Source: Mesorhizobium sp. ZC-5 (GTDB taxonomy: Bacteria > Pseudomonadota > Alphaproteobacteria > Rhizobiales > Rhizobiaceae). Taken from it: a stretch of 64,000 nucleotides of DNA. How positions within the stretch are numbered: position 1 is the first letter of the stretch; each line of letters begins with the position of its first letter. The stretch lies in assembly GCF_025753855.1 (NCBI RefSeq), contig NZ_JAOWPT010000004.1, positions 534,174 to 598,173 on the forward strand. Reading direction: 5' to 3'. Positions 57,258 through 64,000 of this stretch are shown in pieces. The position numbers and the translations under genes are program-made. The notes under the pieces are model-generated. The model had not been told where the DNA came from, did no database searches, and worked only from the letters and a program-made list of their open reading frames with translations.

Positions 57258-58550
57258 ATGACCACGCTGTACGAGGAAGGTGCCGTAACCGCGGTCATGT
57301 TCAGCCCGGACGGGAAGCTGCGCTTGATCGCGCTTCCAGATGGCAACGTGCGCATGCGCGACACCGCCAGCGGCGATGAAATCGCGCTGCTAAAGGGCGA
57401 CGGCAAGGTTGTGTATTTCGCTGCTTTCAGCCCCGATGGCGCGCGCCTTGCCACGGTAGCGGCAAACATCTCGGCATCGCCAGACACAACGGTGCGCGTT
57501 TGGGACGTTTCCGGCGGCCGCGAGATCGCCGTGCAAAAGACCTCTCACGGAGTCTACTCCGCCGCCTTCAGTCCCGACGGCGCGCGGATCGTCACGGCTA
57601 TTCCCGACGGCACCGCGCGCATTTGGGAGGTGGACAGCGGCCGTGAACTCGCGGTCCTCGAAGGGCATGAGAGAGAAGTTGTCGACGCCGCCTTCAGTCC
57701 GGACGGGAAGCGGCTGGCCACGGCCTCCAAGGACAAGACAGCGCGCCTGTGGGATGCCGGCAGCGGCCGCGAGGTTTTTGTCCTCGACCATTCCGACGCC
57801 GTCAATTCGGTCGCCTTCAGCACAGACGGGATGCGCCTCGTCACGGGTTCCAATGACGACAAGGCCCGCATCTTCGACGCCGCCAGCGGCGGCGAGATCG
57901 CCGTCCTCCAGCATCCGGACGACGTGCTCGACGCGAACTTCAGCGGCGACGGCGCCCGTATCGTCACCGCATCCTACGATCGCAACGCACGCCTGTGGGA
58001 GCTAGGCAGCGGCGAGGAGATCGCCGTGCTGACGGGCCATGGCGCTCCCATCCATTCCGCCGCGTTCAGCCCTGACGGCGAACGGGTGTTTACCGCGGCA
58101 CAGGACGGCACCGTGCGTATCTGGACCAAGCTCGCACCGGCAAGCCTGCCTGATGGTATCGCCGGACTGTGGTACCAGAATTTCACCAGCCCGGAACCGA
58201 TGCCCGAGGAGGTCGTCAAGTTTTCGTGCGTGAAGACGCCGGGCGTCGTTCATGCTGACGGACTGATCGTCATCTTCGACGGCACCGCCAGCGAGCTTCC
58301 GGAACCGGTTCAGCACATGCGCTGCACGTCCGAGCTGAGCTGCAAGATTTTTGGCGGGCCACCGGCGCAAGGGCAAACAGCGCAAGGCACCGCCAAGCTC
58401 ACCTTCACCGGCGATGCCGGCAATATGTGCGTCGAAGGCGGCGAATGCACCGTGCTTGCCCGCTGCCCGGCCCTTGCCTGGAACGATGAGGAACGCAACA
58501 GCGGCTTCGCGGAAGCCTGGGAAGCGCGGGTGCTGGCGCCGGTGAAGTGA
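57258..58550 (+). CDS. WD40 repeat protein (probably secreted; N-terminus frameshifted)
   Basis: 430 residues with seven repeats of the WD40 kind, each with a FSPDG-like turn and a closing RIWE/RLWD strand (for example AAFSPDGKRLATASKDKTARLWDA), enough for one seven-bladed propeller (about residues 1-300). The C-terminal 130 residues contain several cysteines (CVKTPG, MRCTSELSCKIF, MCVEGGECTVLARC), which fits an oxidising periplasmic location. ATG at 57258 is probably internal; the true start at 57155 is out of frame. It lies between mfnF and a cytochrome c gene. Function is unknown. Confidence 0.82.
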   Translation: MTTLYEEGAVTAVMFSPDGKLRLIALPDGNVRMRDTASGDEIALLKGDGKVVYFAAFSPDGARLATVAANISASPDTTVRVWDVSGGREIAVQKTSHGVYSAAFSPDGARIVTAIPDGTARIWEVDSGRELAVLEGHEREVVDAAFSPDGKRLATASKDKTARLWDAGSGREVFVLDHSDAVNSVAFSTDGMRLVTGSNDDKARIFDAASGGEIAVLQHPDDVLDANFSGDGARIVTASYDRNARLWELGSGEEIAVLTGHGAPIHSAAFSPDGERVFTAAQDGTVRIWTKLAPASLPDGIAGLWYQNFTSPEPMPEEVVKFSCVKTPGVVHADGLIVIFDGTASELPEPVQHMRCTSELSCKIFGGPPAQGQTAQGTAKLTFTGDAGNMCVEGGECTVLARCPALAWNDEERNSGFAEAWEARVLAPVK

Positions 58551-58643
58551 GGCGGCCTGACGAACGCACGAGTAGCTTCAGCGTCACGGAACGGCTTTGA
58601 CCCGCAGACGTTGTGCCTTCGGCACCAGAAACCGGAGGACGAC

Positions 58644-59009
58644 ATGAACAAGCGCCTTTTCGCGCTGATGTTCGTCGGCGGGCTGACTTGCACTCCCGCG
58701 CTCGCTCAGGACAACGGTCAGACCGCTTTCAACAACAGCTGCCGCACCTGTCACACGATGAAGGAAGGCGACAACCGGCAGGGTCCGAATCTCGCCGGCA
58801 TAGTCGGTCGCAAGGCCGGCTCATTGCAGGACTACAACTACTCGTCGTCAATGAAGCAGTCCGGCATCACCTGGGACGAGGCCAACCTCGACCAGTTCAT
58901 CGCCAACCCCGACCAGGTGGTCGGCGGCAACAGCATGAAACCCTATGGCGGCATTACCGATGCCGCGCAACGCAAGACGATCATCGAGTTCCTGAAGTCA
59001 GACGGTTAG
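58644..59009 (+). CDS. class I c-type cytochrome
   Basis: 121-residue secreted monoheme cytochrome c. A signal peptide ends ALA-Q near residue 21. The heme site is CRTCH (C33, C36, H37), and M98 in GGNSMKPYGG is the probable sixth ligand. Family blocks GPNLAGIVGRKAGS and ITDAAQRKTIIEFLK match the c550/c2-like type common in rhizobia. GGAGG (58634-58638) precedes the ATG. It may carry electrons to the aa3 oxidase encoded at 36-40 kb or accept them from a PQQ dehydrogenase beyond the right edge; this is an inference. It overlaps the next convergent gene by 4 bp at the stops. Confidence 0.9.
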   Translation: MNKRLFALMFVGGLTCTPALAQDNGQTAFNNSCRTCHTMKEGDNRQGPNLAGIVGRKAGSLQDYNYSSSMKQSGITWDEANLDQFIANPDQVVGGNSMKPYGGITDAAQRKTIIEFLKSDG

Positions 59010-59605
59010 CTTTTGGCGGCCCGCACATCTTCACCATTGGCGTCCTTGCCGGCGAAATGCTGCGTGACGCGCTCCATCAGCCAGCCCCAGGCCTCCTGCT
59101 CCTCGGGACCGGCGGTTTTTTCGATGGCGATGGCAAGATACTCTATCTCCATCTCGATCTTTTCGCGCGGCAGCATACCGAGCCGGCTGACCAGGATCGC
59201 GAGTTCCAGCACCGCCGCCCTGGCGCGGTTGAGGCCGGTGAACGGCGCGTGGCTGGCTTCGCTCACCACCCGGCAGAAATGCCGCGGCCGCACGCCGTCA
59301 TCGTCGACCCTGACGACCTGCAACACCGAATGGGCGAGCGCGGCCTGCAACCGCGGCACCGCGCAACCGTCGATGGGCGCCAGCGGCCAATCCTTGCGGC
59401 CGGTGAGACAGCCGGCAAAAATGCGCACGTCGTCCGTGTAGCTGGCGACCGCGAAGGGAATCTGGGTGAGATTGTCGAGCGTCGTCGACGGGCGGAACGG
59501 CGCGATGATCCAGCCGTCATCTTCGGCGATGATGCCGAGCGGCGCAATATGCACCTTACCGTCCTTGTCGGCGGTGGTGACGATGCATTCTCTGATGTAA
59601 GTCAT
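59006..59605 (-). CDS. DUF447 family protein (flavin reductase-like fold)
   Basis: 199-residue protein of the DUF447 family, found in methanogens and in H4MPT islands of bacteria. Features are IRECIVTTADKDGKVHIAPLGI at the start and SHAPFTGLNRARAAVLELAILVSRLGML in the second half. The split-barrel fold of the family suggests flavin or pterin binding. ATG at 59605 is 1 bp after the stop of the DHPS-like gene, so the two are coupled. A role in methanopterin or methylofuran synthesis is inferred from context. Confidence 0.82.
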   Translation of the reverse strand: MTYIRECIVTTADKDGKVHIAPLGIIAEDDGWIIAPFRPSTTLDNLTQIPFAVASYTDDVRIFAGCLTGRKDWPLAPIDGCAVPRLQAALAHSVLQVVRVDDDGVRPRHFCRVVSEASHAPFTGLNRARAAVLELAILVSRLGMLPREKIEMEIEYLAIAIEKTAGPEEQEAWGWLMERVTQHFAGKDANGEDVRAAKS

Positions 59606-59606
59606 G

Positions 59607-61004
59607 TCACTCCCTGCTTTTCTTCGCCTTGAGCGTGTGGCCGGCCTCGGCGAGCCGCGTTCTGTCGGCTTCCGGCGCCGGCGCGGCGGCACCCCAGGCA
59701 AGCGGCTCGTCCTGCACGTACCGTTTGCCGAGCCGCCACGCGATCTCCGCCTTCATCAGCTCGGCGCCGAGATAGAAAGCATGCGCACCGTCATCCTCAA
59801 CGCCCAGCCGGGCGAAGAGTTCGAATGCGTCGGTGGCGAGATGATGGCCTTTGCCGTTGAAGATATGGATGCCGTCCTCGGCGGTTAAGATGCGGAAATT
59901 AGCGTCGCGCACGTCCGCTGCGAGCGCGGCGATATCCTCGGTCGAAGCGGGATACGGCTTGCGGTCGTGCACTTGCAGGAGGCCGGGGTGATAGCTGCGC
60001 GGCAGCGCGCCGTCCTCCCTGGCCGCGAACAGGATGCGGCGGGCGACGTCATGCTCCTCGACGGTGCTCACGGTGTGCGGGCTGACATGCACGACGAGCA
60101 CGTTGCGGACCGCAAGCTCGGAACACAGCCCGAGGAGCATTGCCGTGACGCCCGAACTGTCGGCGTCGGTGAGTTCGGTAAGATTGCCGGTGCCCATCAG
60201 CAATTCGACGTCCGGCCAGCGCCGACGCGCCTCGAGGAAACGTCCGAGCGATGCGGCAAAGCCGAAATGGATCGGATCGAGCACCGGGTCCGCGATGAAG
60301 GAAATACCGGCTTTTTGCGCGGCTTCCATCGCGCGGCCGAGCGAATCGAGATCACCCGGCGCAGAAGGTATCAGCACCGGCGTCACCGCATGCTCGAAGG
60401 CAAGCGGCAACGTCTCCTCGGTGAGGCTGAGCACAAAATCGGCCCCTGCCCTTGCGCCGACACGCAATTCGTCGATGCTGGCGGAATCGACGCTGACCGC
60501 AAAACCCTCCGCCTTCAGCGCCCGCACCGCATCGCCAAGCAGCGGAAACGGCGTTTCGGGTAGGCAGCCGATGTCGATGACGTCGGCACCGGCCTGCTTG
60601 AGTGCCCGCGCCCGCGCCAGCAGCGCGTCGACGGGCAACATCGGTGCATCGACGATCTCGGCGAAGATGCGTATGTCGTGACGGGAAAGATCGGGCGGCT
60701 GCCCTGCCCGACCGAGGAAGGCGGGCAGATCGGCAACCTCGTCCGGACCACGCACGAACGGCACGCCGAAATGCGTTGAAAGCCGGTCGAGATCGCCACG
60801 ATAACGGCCAGGCAGGATGACCCGGTCGGCTCCTTCGGGAAGCTTAAGCCGGCGGCGGATAATGTCCTCGGTCATCAGCGCCGCCACCTTCACGCCGATG
60901 TCGACGATCTCCCAGGAGAATTCGGTGGTGCCGAGCGCTGAAAGCACCTTTTCCAGCCGCGCTCGCGCCAGATGGCCGGTGATGAAGGCGATGCGCTCAG
61001 CCAT
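59607..61004 (-). CDS. dihydropteroate synthase-like protein of methanopterin biosynthesis
   Basis: 465-residue protein of the archaeal-type DHPS-related family. An N-terminal domain (MAERIAFITGHLARARLEKVL..., residues 1-130) precedes a TIM-barrel part with DVIDIGCLPETPF, AVSVDSASIDEL, FIADPVLDPIHFGFA and MGTGNLTELTDADSSG. It should catalyse or assist the joining of the pterin diphosphate to beta-RFAP, a step like that of folate DHPS. It lies between the DUF447 gene and a palindromic repeat, in the transcript that starts with mfnB-folB. Identification is by family; activity has not been proved for most members. Confidence 0.85.
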   Translation of the reverse strand: MAERIAFITGHLARARLEKVLSALGTTEFSWEIVDIGVKVAALMTEDIIRRRLKLPEGADRVILPGRYRGDLDRLSTHFGVPFVRGPDEVADLPAFLGRAGQPPDLSRHDIRIFAEIVDAPMLPVDALLARARALKQAGADVIDIGCLPETPFPLLGDAVRALKAEGFAVSVDSASIDELRVGARAGADFVLSLTEETLPLAFEHAVTPVLIPSAPGDLDSLGRAMEAAQKAGISFIADPVLDPIHFGFAASLGRFLEARRRWPDVELLMGTGNLTELTDADSSGVTAMLLGLCSELAVRNVLVVHVSPHTVSTVEEHDVARRILFAAREDGALPRSYHPGLLQVHDRKPYPASTEDIAALAADVRDANFRILTAEDGIHIFNGKGHHLATDAFELFARLGVEDDGAHAFYLGAELMKAEIAWRLGKRYVQDEPLAWGAAAPAPEADRTRLAEAGHTLKAKKSRE

Positions 61005-61025
61005 GGGAACGCCGGTAGAAACTCA

Positions 61026-61104
61026 GGGGACAGTTTACTTTTTTCCGCCCGCGCGAACTTTCCGCCACCGCGGCCTTTCTGCGGAAAGAAAGTAAACTGT
61101 CCCC
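61026..61104. repeat. palindromic repeat GGGGACAGTTTACTTT
   Basis: GGGGACAGTTTACTTT (61026-61041) followed by TTTCCGC is mirrored by GCGGAAAG, AAAGTAAACTGTCCCC (61081-61104). The arms of about 23 bp differ by one base; the loop is 32 bp. GGGGACAGTTTACTTT is, from memory, a widely distributed REP-like sequence in proteobacteria. It fills most of the 116-bp gap between the flavoprotein gene and the DHPS-like gene and would form a strong RNA stem. Confidence 0.8.
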
Positions 61105-61120
61105 GGCACTATTCCCGGTG

Positions 61121-61672
61121 CTATTCATCGGCTTCAAGTTCGGCGCGGCGCGCGCTGATCGCGGCATTCAGTTCGGCGAGCGACTCCACCACTGTGGTGC
61201 GCTCGAAAGCTTTCAGCCGCTCGGTGTTTTCGAGGTCGATCCTGCGCGGATAGACCTTGACCAGGCCGTGCGGCGCCATGGTTTCCAGTTCGGGGGCGGT
61301 ATCGCAGGCAAAGACGATCGCCGGCACCCGGCATTTGCCCGCCTGGGCAAAGACGTTGGTGGCGAGCGTGTCGGAAATGCCGAGCACGCATTTGGCGACC
61401 GTGTTGGACGAGGCCGGCGCCACCACCACCGTATGGTAGACGCCGTGATAGAATTCGCCGACCGGCACCGCGCTCGCCGTCTTGTCGTGCAGCACGCGCA
61501 TCGTGTCGGGAAAGTCGAGCTTCAACTTGTACATGCGCAGCACTTCGGCGGCTGCCTTCGAGACGAAGACATCGCAATGCTCGAGTTCATGGATGAGCGC
61601 GAAGCTTTCCGTGAAGAAATGGCCGGAGCCGGTGAGGACCCAGGCCCAGCGCGGGGTATGCAGTTTGGCCAT
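61121..61672 (-). CDS. archaeal-type flavoprotein, dihydromethanopterin reductase (DmrB/AfpA-like)
   Basis: 183-residue flavoprotein of the Flavoprotein (PF02441) fold. WAWVLTGSGHFFTESFALI is the FMN-binding start, and VVVAPASSNTVAKCVLGISDTLATN the second half of the site. DmrB of Burkholderia xenovorans reduces dihydromethanopterin to H4MPT, the last step of cofactor synthesis; the same type is called AfpA in M. extorquens. It is 3 bp downstream of mfnE, so co-transcribed with it. Confidence 0.86.
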   Translation of the reverse strand: MAKLHTPRWAWVLTGSGHFFTESFALIHELEHCDVFVSKAAAEVLRMYKLKLDFPDTMRVLHDKTASAVPVGEFYHGVYHTVVVAPASSNTVAKCVLGISDTLATNVFAQAGKCRVPAIVFACDTAPELETMAPHGLVKVYPRRIDLENTERLKAFERTTVVESLAELNAAISARRAELEADE

Positions 61673-61675
61673 CGC

Positions 61676-62314
61676 CTATCCTGCTTTGCGCGCCGGGCTG
61701 GCCGCAAGCTGCACTTTCGTCCCCGGCAATCGGCTGGACGTGAGCAACGCGCCGGCACCAGCCGCATCCACGGGGCTGGCGAGATGGAGATCGATCCCCG
61801 CCGGCAGCATCGACGCAAACCCGGCATCCAGAATGCCCCTTTTCGTCAGGCCGGCGATGTCGTCATGCCCGAAGAAATCCGAGCTTTGCTTGATCAGAAG
61901 CAGCGCCTCGGCGTCGATGGCGCCTGCCAGCCATGCGGCGAGCGAATCCGAGGTGATGTCCCAGGAGGCCTGGATATCAGGCGCCGGGATGGCCCATGCC
62001 GACGGCAGCCAGACCGGGACTTTTCCGTCCAATAGCGCGGTTTCGATGTCCTGGCGCGTATGGGCCGCGGTCAGCCGGCCGTCACGGTCGAGGATGACAT
62101 GGCCGAACTGATCCATGGCAAGGATCGCCATGGCGTGCGCCGCCTTGTCGGAAAAGCCCATGCGCTGCTGGGACTGACGCACCTGGTCGGCGAAAGGTCC
62201 GCCGCCGGGTACGATGACCAGCGGCAGTTCCGACCCGGCAAGGGCTGAAATCCAAACATCCATTTCGGCATCGAGAGCCGTGCTGCCGCCCAGCTTGACG
62301 ACGGCACGCTTCAC
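61676..62314 (-). CDS. mfnE: [5-(aminomethyl)furan-3-yl]methyl phosphate kinase (MfnE-like)
   Basis: 212-residue amino-acid-kinase-fold protein. KLGGS (7-11) is the phosphate-binding start, VIVPGGGPFADQVR the second glycine-rich loop and DIQASWDITSDSLAAWLA a nucleotide-site segment. Archaeal MfnE phosphorylates the furan phosphate to a diphosphate in methanofuran synthesis. GTG at 62314 overlaps the TGA of the mfnB-folB gene (GTGA), so both are tightly coupled. The C-terminal part is slightly variable. Confidence 0.86.
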   Translation of the reverse strand: MKRAVVKLGGSTALDAEMDVWISALAGSELPLVIVPGGGPFADQVRQSQQRMGFSDKAAHAMAILAMDQFGHVILDRDGRLTAAHTRQDIETALLDGKVPVWLPSAWAIPAPDIQASWDITSDSLAAWLAGAIDAEALLLIKQSSDFFGHDDIAGLTKRGILDAGFASMLPAGIDLHLASPVDAAGAGALLTSSRLPGTKVQLAASPARKAG

Positions 62315-63507
62315 GCGGTGAAGCCCTTCTTGCCAGGGTCTTGGACGTTCTTTCCTTGATGTCCGGACATCGCATCCGGCCGCAACGCGGAAGGCTGCTG
62401 CTTGGCGCGCTTGCGTTCGATCTCGACGCCGACGCCAGCCGGCCCGAGCTCGAGCTTCTCCACCCGCACAGTGACGCGCGTGACCCGCGGATCTTCCAGC
62501 ACGTGTGCTGCGACCTGCTCGGCCAGCGCCTCGCTCAACTGCACGTGGCCTCGCGCCACAATGGCGCGGATGCCGTCCATGATGAGGTCGTAGGAGACGA
62601 TGTGGCGCATGTCCTCGGGATTGCTGGTAACCCGCAAGACCTCGGCGGTGACATCGAAACGCACCTTCTGGGTGTGGCCGTGTTCGAAACTGTAGGCACC
62701 GATTTCCACCGGCAGCACGAAGTCGCGCACGAAGATCTTGTCGGTGCCGAGTGCCGGATCGGCCGCTCCCGGCGCATAACCGCGCGCCGCAAGCAGGCGG
62801 TAGTCGACCCTCGATGAACGGCCGGACTGCCTTTCCTCGGGGATGAGCGCGCGGATCCCTTCCACGGCCTGCAAGTCGATCGCGCGGGTTCGCCCGCCCT
62901 CGCCGCACAACGCACCGCGAAACCCCAGAAAATCCGGTGCGAATGGCAACAGCCGTGGAACATCAGGCGCTTCCAGCGATCCGCTCAACCCGACTGCCAG
63001 GCCGAGCGCCTTGGCGCGGTCAACGAATGCCGGAATGCGCGCCGGCGGCAGATGGTCGAGCAGCCGGCCATTCGCCTTGTCGGCGGTATCGACCATGGCG
63101 CCGTGAAACCCATCTCGCGCAAGTTGAGGCAGAAGGTCGAAATCCGGCGCCAAATCCGCAAAAAGCACGGCGATCAGCCTGGTTTTTTGCGAAAACGGCC
63201 GCAGTATCTCCGAACAGGCCCCCGCATCCGGCGAAGGGAAAAAACCGATCTTGATGTAATCGACACCGGTTGCCGCGATCTCTTCGACCCTGGCGCGGAT
63301 GATCTCCGGCTGCATCGGCAGGTCGCCGCAGACCGCGCTGGTGAGCCGGCGCCCCGCGACCTGTGCTGCAGTGCGCCGGATGGTTTCGATAGCAACCGCT
63401 CCGAGCGCGCCGGCTTTCGGGTCCTTCAGGTCGATGATGTCGGCGCCGCCCAGGATGGCGATTTCGGCTTCGTCAGGCCCGGTGACGCTGGCCAGCATTT
63501 TTGTCAT
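62311..63507 (-). CDS. fusion of (5-formylfuran-3-yl)methyl phosphate synthase (MfnB) and dihydroneopterin aldolase (FolB)
   Basis: 398-residue bifunctional protein. Residues 1-235 are MfnB (DUF556): MLASVTGPDEAEIAILGGAD, DLKDPKAGALGA with the presumed Schiff-base lysine K28, and GVDYIKIGFF with K86. MfnB makes the furan of methylofuran from two glyceraldehyde 3-phosphates. Residues about 255-365 are a full dihydroneopterin aldolase: KIFVRDFVLPVEIGAYSFEHG, SYDLIMDGI, RVTVRVEKLELGPAGVGVEIE with likely catalytic E275 and K351. The aldolase part would serve the pterin half of H4MPT. A hydrophilic tail of about 30 residues follows. First gene of the transcript with mfnE. Confidence 0.88.
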   Translation of the reverse strand: MTKMLASVTGPDEAEIAILGGADIIDLKDPKAGALGAVAIETIRRTAAQVAGRRLTSAVCGDLPMQPEIIRARVEEIAATGVDYIKIGFFPSPDAGACSEILRPFSQKTRLIAVLFADLAPDFDLLPQLARDGFHGAMVDTADKANGRLLDHLPPARIPAFVDRAKALGLAVGLSGSLEAPDVPRLLPFAPDFLGFRGALCGEGGRTRAIDLQAVEGIRALIPEERQSGRSSRVDYRLLAARGYAPGAADPALGTDKIFVRDFVLPVEIGAYSFEHGHTQKVRFDVTAEVLRVTSNPEDMRHIVSYDLIMDGIRAIVARGHVQLSEALAEQVAAHVLEDPRVTRVTVRVEKLELGPAGVGVEIERKRAKQQPSALRPDAMSGHQGKNVQDPGKKGFTA

Positions 63508-63734
63508 ACGGTGGCACTCCCAGTCATTCCCTCATACATTCTCATACAGACGACAAATGCCGTACCGCCATCTGTCGCTCCTGCAAAAGGCCAAGCCAAA
63601 GCTGACGTAGAAAGTAAGGTTCTGGGGTTTGCGTATGAAAAAGACTGGGTTAAGTTCATTTCGGCACCAGAGTTTTTGCGCCGTTCCGACCGATTTTCGG
63701 CCGGCGGGCGGCGCATGTAAATGAACGCATAGTT

Positions 63735-64000
63735 ATGAAGAGCATGGTGCCAAACACTCTCGCGGCTTTCATCGGACTTTTTCTGGCGGGCGTCAACGTG
63801 TCCGCCGCGCTTGCGCAGGATACGACCGCGCCCGCGAAAACCCAGCCGGCCAAGCCCGAAAAGCAGATCGTCGAGATCAAGATCGGCTATCTTCGTGCTT
63901 ATGCTCCAAGCTTGGCGTTGTCGGTGCTTGATGTTCCGCCGCGTGACGAGGGGGTTGCCGGTGGCACTGTGGCGATTGCCGACAACAACACGACCGGCAG
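63735..64000 (+). CDS. ABC transporter substrate-binding protein of a PQQ-dependent alcohol dehydrogenase system (3' partial)
   Basis: First 88 residues of a secreted binding protein that continues past the window. A signal peptide runs to ALAQD near residue 29. The mature part KQIVEIKIGYLRAYAPSLALSVLDVPPRDEGVAGG is close to what I recall for the ABC-type binding protein linked to PQQ-dependent alcohol dehydrogenase (TIGR03863 type). The family sits next to exaA/xoxF-like dehydrogenases, a cytochrome and an ABC exporter. It is divergent from the mfnB-folB gene, with a 227-bp gap holding both promoters. It suggests that the PQQ methanol/ethanol oxidation genes follow on the right. Confidence 0.78.
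   Translation, partial: MKSMVPNTLAAFIGLFLAGVNVSAALAQDTTAPAKTQPAKPEKQIVEIKIGYLRAYAPSLALSVLDVPPRDEGVAGGTVAIADNNTTG

Overview
The window is a GC-rich chromosomal segment that looks like a Hyphomicrobiales (Rhizobiales) genome, most likely Phyllobacteriaceae close to Mesorhizobium. The reasons are codon and base use, many ABC and TTT solute transporters with translationally coupled genes, a coxMNOP-like oxidase cluster, and dispersed palindromic repeats of a type common in these genomes. This placement is an inference from gene content; no rRNA or tRNA gene was seen. No CRISPR array, prophage, transposase or integrase was seen.

Layout. 1-8.1 kb: an alpha-2-macroglobulin-like protein (5' end outside the window), penicillin-binding protein 1C and a VanX-type D-Ala-D-Ala dipeptidase, i.e. 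periplasmic defence and peptidoglycan functions. 8.3-13.8 kb: a five-gene oligopeptide-type ABC transporter operon ending in an ATC-hydrolase-family enzyme. 14-20.4 kb: a branched-chain-amino-acid-type ABC transporter (two ATPases, two permeases), a small ArsR/AHSA1/GFA operon on the other strand, and the probable solute-binding protein. 20.6-22.3 kb: an MFS transporter and a small acidic protein. 22.3-29.1 kb: branched-chain 2-oxoacid dehydrogenase (E1alpha, E1beta, E2, E3), an Lrp-type regulator and a divergent leucine dehydrogenase, together a Leu/Ile/Val catabolic unit. 29.1-35.3 kb: an IclR regulator divergent from a TctCBA transporter, a CoA-transferase and a citrate-synthase-fold lyase, probably one uptake-activation-cleavage pathway. 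35.4-40.5 kb: a YbaK-type deacylase and an aa3-type cytochrome c oxidase cluster with two subunit III-like genes.

41-63.5 kb is the most distinctive part: a tetrahydromethanopterin (H4MPT)/methylofuran formaldehyde oxidation island. The catalytic genes are fae, mtdB, mch and fhcBADC. Cofactor genes are mptG (beta-RFAP synthase), a dihydropteroate-synthase-like protein, a flavoprotein of the DmrB/AfpA type, mfnE, mfnF and a gene that fuses MfnB to dihydroneopterin aldolase (FolB). Conserved island members without a proven role include two ATP-grasp proteins, a CitG-like protein, a HisA-like protein, a DUF447 protein and a pterin carbinolamine dehydratase-like protein. Some unrelated genes (YdeI, VOC, DoxX, AraC) interrupt it, and a WD40 protein and a c-type cytochrome are embedded in it. 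At the right edge starts the substrate-binding protein of a PQQ-dependent alcohol dehydrogenase system, so an XoxF-like methanol dehydrogenase may lie just outside. Together these genes would take formaldehyde through methylene-, methenyl- and formyl-H4MPT to formate.

Three different dispersed palindromic repeats were seen. One is a 150-bp in-frame insertion with perfect 39-bp inverted arms inside the linker of the E2 gene.
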